Of a DNA stretch of 32,796 nucleotides, positions 17,564-24,631 are shown piece by piece; position 1 is the first letter of the stretch; every line of letters starts with the position of its first letter. The notes below the pieces were generated by a model. That model saw only the letters and a program-made list of their open reading frames with translations, was not told the origin of the DNA and searched no databases. Origin of the DNA: a virus; IMG/VR virus record IMGVR_UViG_3300027861_000121, positions 1 to 32,796 of that record, one strand, 5' to 3'. The translations under genes and the position numbers were made by a program.

Positions 17564-20278
17564 CTAAGACATTACCATAGCAATCGCAGCAGGATCGCTA
17601 ATAGGTGCCCCAGTTGTTCCAATTATATATAAAGCGCCAACAGGTAAACCTCCTGCTAAAGCCGCTCCATTATTTGGGAATTGCAGTAAAGCTGTATTAT
17701 TTCTATATCCGTTAGCTAATGCTTCACTAAACTGAACGTAAGGGGCTACAGGGCCTCCTACAGTACTAGCATTAGCTCCAATAGCTACTTGTGACGTTGC
17801 GGATGCTGAATTACTATTAGCACCTATAGCTGTACCTTCTGGACCAGCTTGTGATCCATAACCCAATGCGACTGAATCATCTTGAGCTAAAGAGTTTTGA
17901 CCTATTGCAGTTCCTTGAGGAGCCCCTGTTTGAGCTAAAACTCCTATAGCAATACTACTAGGATGATTCCCTTGGGCTGAATCTCCAATAACCACACTTG
18001 AATTTCCCGAAGCTCCACTTGCTCCACCGATACAAACTGTACTGTTTCCACTAGCTGCAACAGCTGCGTTAAACCCTATTGCGATACTCACATCACCTGC
18101 TGAATTAGCTCCTTTTCCTATTACAATATTTCCACCTACACCTGCTGGGGTACTAGATCCATCTATAGAAGATGCATTTGCTCCTATTACAATGGCTCCC
18201 CTACCTTTAGCAGCGGCTGTTTGAGTTGATTGAGCATTGTAACCAAGAAGAACAGAGTCTGTTTCAATAGCACTTGGTCCATTACCTGCTGTACCTCCTC
18301 CGATTACCACACTACTGGTTTGAGTATTAGCTTGAGGTCCGATAGCTACACCGTCTGTCAATGTAGCACTCTGAGATAAGTTTCCTACTACGATATTAGC
18401 AAGACCTGTGGTTATTCCTGCACCAGCATTAGCCCCAACTAAGGTATTGAAATCAGAACCAAGTAGGTTACTTCCGGCTGAATATCCTACAGCTGTGTTT
18501 CCTTCTCCTGTTGTTGCAAATAGAGACCTGTATCCAAATGCTGAGTTTTCTGGTCCTGCCGCAGATAATAAAGCTGATGACCCCATTGCTGTATTCCCAC
18601 TATTCGTGGTTCCTCCGCTACCTGCATTAGCTCCTACATAAGTATTGTCAGTACCTGTGCTATTATTAAAACCGGCTGATACTCCTACAGCAGTATTTAA
18701 GTTACCACCTGTTTGAATGCTTTGTAATGACGAGGCTCCAATAGCTACACAGTTTTGTGGTGCTTGCGTAGCTCCACTTCCTTGTAAAGCTTGTTTACCT
18801 ATCCCTGTATTATCTGAAGCGTTTATATATCTCCCTGAGTTATGTCCTAAATAACTAGAACCTGATGTGTTAGTTACGCCACTACCTGCATTTAACCCTA
18901 TTGTTGTATTGTTTATTCCAGAAGTTATATTTCCTAAAGCGGTAATACCTATAGCTGTATTTGAAGACCCTGTAAAAGTAGCTCCATTTCCGTTCATTGA
19001 TTCATTACCGATAGCTAAATTAAAATTAGCATCTAGAGCCATATCAAAATATCCAAAACCTCTAAACAAGCTAGAAGTTAACCCACTTGGGTCAACTGGA
19101 TATCCACCCAGCTGTATGTCATATACCTTTGCCGCAGGTGTTACACTGTCGTCTATTGTTATTTTATTTGTATCTACTGCTTTTCCTATATTTGGAGCGG
19201 TGTTTGATCCAATAAAAATGCTTTTCCCTGGTAAGTTTGGTATGTCATTTGACCTTTGAGTAGACGATACATGCATAGAACCACCAGCTCCTATCTTGGT
19301 AATTACACCTACGTTTTGAACTAAGTCGGTTGATGCACTTGGTCTATCGTAAGTTAATCCTAATTGAGCTGTTACACCGTTATATGCTATTCCGTATACA
19401 ACACTACCTACTCCACCTGTACCAGCAATAAGAGTCTCATTCAATTCCAACTCCCCATTAACAACAACTTGAGTATCACTACCTATGGCGCTTGCTGTTT
19501 TTATTAAACCAATAGCAGGCATTTCACCTGCAACTGCATTGTTTATTAAGTCCACAGTTATATAACTATTAGGCCCTGATGGTGTTCCAGCAACATAAAC
19601 AGGTAGCCCCACTGGGAAAGTGGCTGGCCCTGTGCTTGCTGCTTTAATGTGTACATCTTCAACAATGTTTTTTGAACCTAACGTCCCTGGTGAAACCCAC
19701 TCAGGAGTTCCAGCTGATCCATTACTTATTATAATATCTCCAATATTCCCATATCCCACTCCTCCAGTGTTTCCAAATTGTATTGGGCCTTGAAACACCC
19801 TTAAAGCTGCAGCGCCTGTAAAGTTACCTACAACTTGTGCGGCTGAATTAGTTCCATTTGTTGAAAACTTAGCATAACTAGCTGTACTATTTCCTATTAC
19901 TGTGTTGTCTATGTTACCTCCGTTTATATCTACTGTGGCTAATGTAGAAAGTCCAACAACGTCTAAGCTGGCGCTAATGTCGGCATTCCCTGTGAGTGTA
20001 ATGTTACCAGTTCTTGTAATGTCTCCTACACCTATTAGGTTACCTGTTAAGTCAATATTACCTGTTAAAATAATGTTTTGAGTAGCAGTATTTCCTGCGT
20101 CCAACACTTCTTGAAGGGTTACTTGTCCTTGAGATATTACATCTGCTAAAGCTTGAACTGTAAAAGTTTTTGTTTGCAAGCTAGGACCAGTCCCGACCGC
20201 ATCAGTTCCTATTAAATAATCGGTTAAGTTTACTGGTGATTGATTGGGATATGCGGTAGTGTTAGATATTTTAGCCAT
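17564..20278 (-). CDS. Long tail fibre with YadA-like beta-roll repeats
   Basis: 904 residues. The first 60 residues (ending LTDYLIGTDAVGTGPSLQTK and an adjoining helix) look like the N-terminal anchor of phage fibres. Residues about 65-130 hold short repeats around GNIDLTGNL, GNITLTGNA. Residues about 418-835 are a long array of roughly twenty units of the form N-(T/S)-AIG-x-x-A, for example NTAIGITAL, NTAVGYSAG, GTAIGANSN, the left-handed beta-roll repeat of YadA-type trimeric adhesin heads. It is therefore probably a trimeric shaft or adhesive fibre. No S74 intramolecular chaperone or other self-cleaving end was seen; the C-terminus is ALAGGLPVGALYIIGTTGAP plus a short tail. It overlaps the upstream 89-residue gene by eight bases. 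Calling it virion-attached is inference from repeats and context. Confidence 0.8.
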   Translation of the reverse strand: MAKISNTTAYPNQSPVNLTDYLIGTDAVGTGPSLQTKTFTVQALADVISQGQVTLQEVLDAGNTATQNIILTGNIDLTGNLIGVGDITRTGNITLTGNADISASLDVVGLSTLATVDINGGNIDNTVIGNSTASYAKFSTNGTNSAAQVVGNFTGAAALRVFQGPIQFGNTGGVGYGNIGDIIISNGSAGTPEWVSPGTLGSKNIVEDVHIKAASTGPATFPVGLPVYVAGTPSGPNSYITVDLINNAVAGEMPAIGLIKTASAIGSDTQVVVNGELELNETLIAGTGGVGSVVYGIAYNGVTAQLGLTYDRPSASTDLVQNVGVITKIGAGGSMHVSSTQRSNDIPNLPGKSIFIGSNTAPNIGKAVDTNKITIDDSVTPAAKVYDIQLGGYPVDPSGLTSSLFRGFGYFDMALDANFNLAIGNESMNGNGATFTGSSNTAIGITALGNITSGINNTTIGLNAGSGVTNTSGSSYLGHNSGRYINASDNTGIGKQALQGSGATQAPQNCVAIGASSLQSIQTGGNLNTAVGVSAGFNNSTGTDNTYVGANAGSGGTTNSGNTAMGSSALLSAAGPENSAFGYRSLFATTGEGNTAVGYSAGSNLLGSDFNTLVGANAGAGITTGLANIVVGNLSQSATLTDGVAIGPQANTQTSSVVIGGGTAGNGPSAIETDSVLLGYNAQSTQTAAAKGRGAIVIGANASSIDGSSTPAGVGGNIVIGKGANSAGDVSIAIGFNAAVAASGNSTVCIGGASGASGNSSVVIGDSAQGNHPSSIAIGVLAQTGAPQGTAIGQNSLAQDDSVALGYGSQAGPEGTAIGANSNSASATSQVAIGANASTVGGPVAPYVQFSEALANGYRNNTALLQFPNNGAALAGGLPVGALYIIGTTGAPISDPAAIAMVMS

Positions 20279-20540
20279 TTTCTTTTTCTTTTATTTCACC
20301 AGTTTCTATGTTTATAACACAGTCTTTGCCATATTTTTCCATTAAACTAGCTTCTAGAGTTGTAAAATCTGACCTAAGTTTATTTACTTCGGTAATTATC
20401 AATGATTTTTTAACTTCTAAGTCTCCTAGTTGAGTTTTGTACGTTTGAAAAAGTTGATTTAACTCTCGAAGTTGTTTTAATTCTTCTGTTGTTACTTTGT
20501 CCGCTTCTTCTTTAATTAGTTGTTCTTTTACTGCTTCCAT
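20271..20540 (-). CDS. Small coiled-coil protein
   Basis: 89 residues, predicted as one long helical coiled coil (leucine heptads through LKQLRELNQLFQTYKTQLGD and VNKLRSDFTTLEASLMEKYG) with a short C-terminal hairpin CVINIETGEIKEKENG. It sits between the lysis cassette and the long fibre gene and overlaps the fibre start by eight bases. Its ATG is preceded by the A-rich leader AAATAAAATCAA also seen at the scaffold and 247-residue genes, and by a TATCTTTG element at 20576-20583. A fibre-assembly or structural role is possible. Function unknown. Confidence 0.6.
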   Translation of the reverse strand: MEAVKEQLIKEEADKVTTEELKQLRELNQLFQTYKTQLGDLEVKKSLIITEVNKLRSDFTTLEASLMEKYGKDCVINIETGEIKEKENG

Positions 20541-20575
20541 TTTAATTGATTTTATTTAATTGATTGTTACTATTG

Positions 20576-20583
20576 CAAAGATA
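20576..20583 (-). promoter_or_regulatory. -7 element TATCTTTG before the coiled-coil and fibre genes
   Basis: TATCTTTG on the minus strand, ending 35 bases before the ATG at 20540 and two bases after the stop of the holin-like gene. No TTG is visible at the -33 distance. A transcript starting near 20570 would cover the coiled-coil gene, the long fibre and possibly the packaging genes behind it. Confidence 0.5.
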
Positions 20584-20584
20584 G

Positions 20585-21052
20585 TTATTTTTTATCTTTC
20601 ATTGAGCTTCCATAGAAATATCCAAAAATACTGACAATTATTCCTTCCGATATTCCAATTAAGTGAATCCAAATGTGTTTATTGACTTCAGGCACTTCTA
20701 TATAAATAATAGCGTACACTAAAAAAACAAAGACTCCTAAACCTATAAACCCAGTTAGGTTAAACATGAAATCAAACTTTCTTATTTTAGCTAAAGCTAC
20801 TTCTCTTTGGCGAGCTGAATCTCTATCTTCTACTTCTGCTTTATAAGCTTCTACTAATTGATTATGAATTAATTCCCTTGTTTCTGGATCAATGTCATCA
20901 TCTAAGTCGATGAGATTTTTAACAATTCCATACACTCCTTGAGAAGGCAATACATCTCCAACTACATCTAAAATTTGAGGAGCTTTCTCTTTTAGAAACA
21001 TCCCTACTTTGGTGTTTTTAAATTTTTTTCTATTTTTATTTTTATCACTCAT
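20585..21052 (-). CDS. Holin-like membrane protein
   Basis: 155 residues. The N-terminal 90 are basic and helical (EVEDRDSARQREVALAKI is the conserved-looking part). Two membrane segments follow, at about 97-118 (FNLTGFIGLGVFVFLVYAII) and 126-147 (HIWIHLIGISEGIIVSIFGY), and a short basic tail ends the protein. This resembles the 'holin of 3TMs' type (GTA_holin_3TM), which has the same soluble helix ending in a DR-x-SAR-x-RE-like motif and paired membrane helices near the C-terminus. It overlaps the YkuD-like gene by eight bases, as expected in a lysis cassette. The holin role is inferred from topology and context. Confidence 0.65.
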   Translation of the reverse strand: MSDKNKNRKKFKNTKVGMFLKEKAPQILDVVGDVLPSQGVYGIVKNLIDLDDDIDPETRELIHNQLVEAYKAEVEDRDSARQREVALAKIRKFDFMFNLTGFIGLGVFVFLVYAIIYIEVPEVNKHIWIHLIGISEGIIVSIFGYFYGSSMKDKK

Positions 21053-21623
21053 CTAGTAATGTATATGTAAAACTATTTCCCCAGTATTTTTTTGCTTTTT
21101 TACATAGGTTTATGAATATGTCAAATTCATCTGAGTTTTGAAATACCTGACATCCAGCTGAATATCCATCTACCGTTTCTCTCTCTCCTTCACTCGCCTT
21201 GTGTATGTTAATTCCAAAGTAGCCTGAAATTATTGAATCAGAAATCATATCATAATCCTTGTCTTCGTTTTCGTCTCTGTAGACTTCTACTTCTCCACCC
21301 CTCTGTGTTAATGCGGTATATGTGTGGTGTGTTCCCAGCTTCCATACTCCTTTATATTGATTAGGAACTAGTATAGCGCAACCCTTAGGGTTCATAGGTT
21401 TCTCTAGATATTTTAGTCCTGGTAATGTAGTGGCTTGAAACTCTAAGTAATTCCAGCGTCCTTCATACTTCCAAAATATGCATATATAATCATTAAAAAG
21501 ATTAGTAGTGGGCTTACTGCTTCTTACTCCTACAATATTTAAGTTGAATGGTTTAGAGTCAGACTCAAACACTGAGTATCCATTCTTAATCATTAAATCT
21601 TTAATGTAGGATATTTTACTCAT
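21045..21623 (-). CDS. YkuD-like cysteine peptidoglycan enzyme, putative endolysin
   Basis: 192 residues. The C-terminal third has FGINIHKAS (His141) and VDGYSAGCQVF (Cys158), the His and Ser-x-Gly-Cys arrangement of L,D-transpeptidase (YkuD) catalytic sites. The N-terminal part (about 1-30) may be a small substrate-binding segment, and LGTHHTYTALTQRGGEVEVY (97-116) is a likely core strand region. Enzymes of this fold act on the peptide stem of peptidoglycan; in phages close relatives are found next to holins and are thought to act as lysins. There is no signal peptide, so export would rely on the holin. It lies between the coiled-coil membrane gene and the holin-like gene and overlaps both by eight bases. 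Whether it cleaves or cross-links cannot be read from sequence. Confidence 0.65.
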   Translation of the reverse strand: MSKISYIKDLMIKNGYSVFESDSKPFNLNIVGVRSSKPTTNLFNDYICIFWKYEGRWNYLEFQATTLPGLKYLEKPMNPKGCAILVPNQYKGVWKLGTHHTYTALTQRGGEVEVYRDENEDKDYDMISDSIISGYFGINIHKASEGERETVDGYSAGCQVFQNSDEFDIFINLCKKAKKYWGNSFTYTLLDE

Positions 21624-21936
21624 TAGTTCTTTTCCTGCTTGCGTTTTTCTTAGCGCTTAGAAGTATTCTCTCTGCCATTCTGGCTAACTTTTCTCTTAAA
21701 GCTGTGTTTTCGGTAATTAAACTATCTATTTTTAACTCTAAAGCGCCAATCTTATCTTTTAGCTCTTCTATAACCGTTAATGATAAGTTGTCAATCCTTT
21801 CTTCTTTAGCAGCTTTAATGTCTAATTTTTTCTTTATGATGTCCCATACTGATTTGAATCCTAGGGCCCCTACAAGACTAGTGATAACCATTAGGAGAGA
21901 GTGATCTTCCATTTGTATATTTGTGTTAGTTTTCAT
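21616..21936 (-). CDS. Membrane-anchored coiled-coil protein of the lysis cassette
   Basis: 106 residues. A single hydrophobic segment near the N-terminus (LLMVITSLVGALGFKSVW, about 14-31) is followed by a charged coiled coil (ELKDKIGALELKIDSLITEN, 54-73) and a basic tail (SAKKNASRKRTNE). This one-helix plus coiled-coil build is typical of small lysis proteins such as inner-membrane spanins or accessory holins, and the gene overlaps the lysin gene by eight bases. No lipoprotein partner (outer spanin) was found. An alternative start at the ninth codon is possible, but the four-base ATGA overlap with the upstream gene supports the longer form. Role inferred from context. Confidence 0.55.
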   Translation of the reverse strand: MKTNTNIQMEDHSLLMVITSLVGALGFKSVWDIIKKKLDIKAAKEERIDNLSLTVIEELKDKIGALELKIDSLITENTALREKLARMAERILLSAKKNASRKRTNE

Positions 21937-22178
21937 TCATTTATTTCAGGCTCACACCAAGCTGGACTTTTCATTAGGTCCTTAACATCAGAGTGGTTTA
22001 AAATTGAATTAGGGACTACTTGTCCATTATTAATAAATGTAGGTTCTACTCTATAAGATATAACAAATTCCATATTATCAACCGATTGCCTAACTGTAGT
22101 GTTAGTAGTTTGAGCTACTTGTGAAAAATCAATTAAGTTTAGATCCTCTATGTTGCATATTGCGTATGTTTTTTCCAT
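21933..22178 (-). CDS. Small protein of unknown function before the lysis cassette
   Basis: 81 residues, MEKTYAICNIEDLNLIDFSQ then a beta-rich part (MEFVISYRVEPTFINNGQ) and an acidic end (AWCEPEINE). I chose the ATG at 22178 because it lies one base after the stop of the upstream gene (TAA-A-ATG); a longer frame opens at 22199 but would overlap that gene. It overlaps the next gene by four bases. No motif recognised. It may be an accessory of the fibre cluster or of lysis. Confidence 0.55.
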   Translation of the reverse strand: MEKTYAICNIEDLNLIDFSQVAQTTNTTVRQSVDNMEFVISYRVEPTFINNGQVVPNSILNHSDVKDLMKSPAWCEPEINE

Positions 22179-22179
22179 T

Positions 22180-22785
22180 TTAATAACTTTCCACCCCACT
22201 GATTAACATGTCTACATATCCACCAGTTCCTAGGTTGGTTGTGTCTAAGATTACTCCCCAGTCTCCATCGAAAGCGCTACCTCCGCTATCGGCTCCTAAT
22301 CCTATGTTAGCTGCGGTAGATCCTTTTCCAGTAATAAAGTTTGCTCGTGTTCCACTAGTTCCTACGCCAAATTGTTGGCTACAAATGCTACCTATTTGAA
22401 CTGCTACAAAATCATTTGAGTTTAAAGCGTCATTCCATGTTGTTCCTAAATACTTTTGAGTTCCACTACTTGATGTGCTTCCTTCTTCTACGTGAAAATC
22501 TAGAGATGACCCTACTAGATAAACCCATCTATATTTAAAGATTAACCCACTATCTGAGTATAGTTGTATCATGTTTGCGTCCATAAATGTACCTAAATCT
22601 CCACTAACTTGTGTAGGGTTCTGGCAATAAGCCATTGGTTGTTCAAAGGTGGTGTTGAATACAGTTTGTCCTTCGCTTAGAGATAAGTCTTGAATAAAGC
22701 CCGAACCATAAGTTGTGCCATTCATTATAGCCCATATTTTCTCTCTATTTAATTTACCGTATGTGTAGAAACCTTGAAATGCCAT
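22180..22785 (-). CDS. Tail or fibre-associated protein
   Basis: 201 residues, beta-rich and rich in Gly, Ser and Thr, with a start MAFQGFYTYGKLNREKIWAI and a middle GLIFKYRWVYLVGSSLDFHV. The composition and the place within five consecutive genes of similar style suggest a virion surface, fibre or baseplate-type protein. No catalytic motif was seen. It starts two bases before the end of the intergenic gap to the 169-residue gene, so the cluster is read as one operon. Function not recognised. Confidence 0.55.
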   Translation of the reverse strand: MAFQGFYTYGKLNREKIWAIMNGTTYGSGFIQDLSLSEGQTVFNTTFEQPMAYCQNPTQVSGDLGTFMDANMIQLYSDSGLIFKYRWVYLVGSSLDFHVEEGSTSSSGTQKYLGTTWNDALNSNDFVAVQIGSICSQQFGVGTSGTRANFITGKGSTAANIGLGADSGGSAFDGDWGVILDTTNLGTGGYVDMLISGVESY

Positions 22786-22786
22786 A

Positions 22787-23296
22787 TTAATTACCTTCTA
22801 TTGTTTGTAATGCTATTGTTCTTACTCCACTACCTGCGCTTTCTAAAGTTTGACCCATAGTGTATGCAGCTCCTGCACCTGTGTATGCTACAAAACCTCC
22901 AGAAGTAGATAGTTCTAAAGCTTGACCTCTAGTGACAGCACCGTTTAGTTTAGCATCCACCTTGCCCATAAACGCCACTACTATTGGGTCGTCCGTAGAG
23001 GACCCTCCTCTTAAGCATATTCCCCAAAAATAATCAGCATCTGAAGATGTAGATAGTCTACATTGAATGTTTCCGGTGCCTGGTGTTATAGACACTCCGT
23101 CTCCTGGGACCATAGTTACAGACGCAGCTAAAGGTAGTACTACAGATATATCATTAGTCCACACCGAGCCATTGTATATTTCCATTATGTCCCAATCCTT
23201 ATTGTACACAGTATCTCCTTCTTGCATTCCTGTTAAGTTGTTTATCTCGGTAAGTTCTAATACTCCGTATGTATATGGTAATGCTTGATAACTCAT
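22787..23296 (-). CDS. Fibre-type protein, paralogue of the upstream 205-residue protein
   Basis: 169 residues. The N-terminal half has EGDTVYNKDWDIMEIYNGSV, a pattern common in small tail fibre proteins (a GDT-x-YN turn followed by a Y-NG-x-W strand). The C-terminal half, from MVPGDGVSIT through TSSDADYFWGICLRGG to RGQALELSTSGG, aligns by eye with the 205-residue neighbour (EPGDYVIVS, TSSTALDHCFGVVLQGG, SRPMRLDNSPPG). Both are probably small beta-structured virion proteins, perhaps trimeric tips or accessory fibres. The start codon overlaps the stop of the neighbour by one base. Confidence 0.6.
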   Translation of the reverse strand: MSYQALPYTYGVLELTEINNLTGMQEGDTVYNKDWDIMEIYNGSVWTNDISVVLPLAASVTMVPGDGVSITPGTGNIQCRLSTSSDADYFWGICLRGGSSTDDPIVVAFMGKVDAKLNGAVTRGQALELSTSGGFVAYTGAGAAYTMGQTLESAGSGVRTIALQTIEGN

Positions 23297-23913
23297 TATG
23301 CGTATATTTGATTAGCTGTTCCGTAAAATGCTACTAAATGACCTTGAGCTGTTGTTGGCGTGGCAGTTGTACTTGTTATTATAGGGAAAACTACATTAAT
23401 ATATTTACCTACGAAACCATCTCCAGATATAGTGGAAACATCATACAGTACGCCTGGTGGAGAATTATCTAACCTCATTGGCCTGCTATTTACTATTGTG
23501 CCATCGGTTTTGCAAGGCCAAGAACCTTGAGTACCTAATGTACATAGTGTTCCATCTGCTCCGCCTTGTAATACTACTCCAAAACAATGATCTAGAGCAG
23601 TGGATGAGGTTGTTATTTCACAAGATGGTCTAGTGCTTCCTGAGGCTGTAGATGAAACTATAACGTAATCACCAGGCTCTAGGTCACTTCCATTTTTATT
23701 AACAGCTCCTATTATACCATTTCCCCACCACCTACCATTTAAGTAGGTAAGCATTCTGTGGTTGGTAGAGCATATTACTGTATCTAAATCATTAACGTAA
23801 GATTGATCCCAATATTCCGCAGCTCCTACGGTTTGACTGTTTAGTGCAAATATTTGATTATAGGTTTTTAATCCCCACGCTGTTCCTCCGGTATTTCCAA
23901 AAGTATAACTCAT
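23296..23913 (-). CDS. Fibre-type protein, paralogue of the 169-residue protein
   Basis: 205 residues. N-terminal MSYTFGNTGGTAWGLKTYNQ is followed by a YLNGRWWGNG strand and a domain with the same order of motifs as the 169-residue neighbour. It contains five cysteines, including CFGVVLQGG and GTLCTLGTQGSWPCK, more than its neighbours, which could allow disulphides outside the cell or a metal site. Read together with the next genes it belongs to a fibre/adhesion operon. Ligand and position in the virion are unknown. Confidence 0.6.
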   Translation of the reverse strand: MSYTFGNTGGTAWGLKTYNQIFALNSQTVGAAEYWDQSYVNDLDTVICSTNHRMLTYLNGRWWGNGIIGAVNKNGSDLEPGDYVIVSSTASGSTRPSCEITTSSTALDHCFGVVLQGGADGTLCTLGTQGSWPCKTDGTIVNSRPMRLDNSPPGVLYDVSTISGDGFVGKYINVVFPIITSTTATPTTAQGHLVAFYGTANQIYA

Positions 23914-23916
23914 ATA

Positions 23917-24603
23917 TTATTTTATAAACCAGTTACCTCCGTCTGCTATAAATTCATAATACGTTTGTAAAGCTGGTATTGCTAAAGGTGTTGAACTTCT
24001 ATCTACTCCATCTATAGTGACCCCAACCGCATCAGTATATACTAACAAAGTGTCTGTAGGGGCTGATTGAGTACTGTATTTAACTCCAACCATATCTCCA
24101 TCTGATGCGCCAGCTGGTAAATTAATTCTTAAAGTAGTAGTTACAGTTGCAATTATAAAATCTCCAGCCGCTGCGGTGTATGGTGTGAACGCCTGGATTC
24201 TAGGGGTCCAGTATGAACCTCCTCCACCAGCTGCCGGTTGCCATGAAGGTAATACACCTGGCCCATTAGCGGTTAATACTTGTGTTGCTACACCTGCGGG
24301 CAATTCCCCTAATGAAGACGCACTATCAGCCGCTAGAAGAGAGCCTATGCTGTAAGAGCTTCTTCCTGTTCCTCCAGAACCAGCTACTAGTGTTCCTCCT
24401 ACAGAAATAGCTCCAGATGTAGGCACTGTTGGCGTTAAACCGGTAGTACCCATGTCAAATGTCGATACTGCTGGTATACCTGAGATTAAATCAGCTGGTG
24501 ATATTTTCACATTACTACCTGGACTACCGCTTATATAACCCACTAATCCAGTGATGCTGGATAAGGTTGTTTCTGTGTTAAAAGCTGAAAATTTAGTTGC
24601 CAT
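23917..24603 (-). CDS. Short tail fibre-like protein
   Basis: 228 residues. The N-terminus (MATKFSAFNTETTLSSITGL, then SNVKISPADLISGI) resembles the N-terminal anchor of the 904-residue fibre, and the middle (VAGSGGTGRSSYSIGSLLAA) is the Gly-Gly-Thr-Gly repeat found at the junctions of many phage fibres. The C-terminal domain is beta-rich and ends DGGNWFIK. It probably forms a short trimeric fibre or an adaptor that joins a longer one to the tail. A TAACTTTG element lies 13 bases before the start. There is a four-base space to the next gene. Confidence 0.65.
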   Translation of the reverse strand: MATKFSAFNTETTLSSITGLVGYISGSPGSNVKISPADLISGIPAVSTFDMGTTGLTPTVPTSGAISVGGTLVAGSGGTGRSSYSIGSLLAADSASSLGELPAGVATQVLTANGPGVLPSWQPAAGGGGSYWTPRIQAFTPYTAAAGDFIIATVTTTLRINLPAGASDGDMVGVKYSTQSAPTDTLLVYTDAVGVTIDGVDRSSTPLAIPALQTYYEFIADGGNWFIK

Positions 24604-24616
24604 TATATTTTTTTTA

Positions 24617-24624
24617 CAAAGTTA
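24617..24624 (-). promoter_or_regulatory. -7 element TAACTTTG before the short fibre genes
   Basis: The minus strand has TAACTTTG, the same element as at the scaffold promoter, in the gap between the LamG-like gene and the 228-residue fibre gene, 13 bases before its ATG. No TTG is present at the expected -33 distance, so promoter strength is uncertain. Confidence 0.4.
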
Positions 24625-24631
24625 AGTATTT

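Noticed and set aside
18867-19259. 130-codon plus-strand frame opposite the long fibre gene
   Set aside because: Reflects the low-complexity repeats of the fibre on the other strand; rich in Pro, Val and Ala with no motif.
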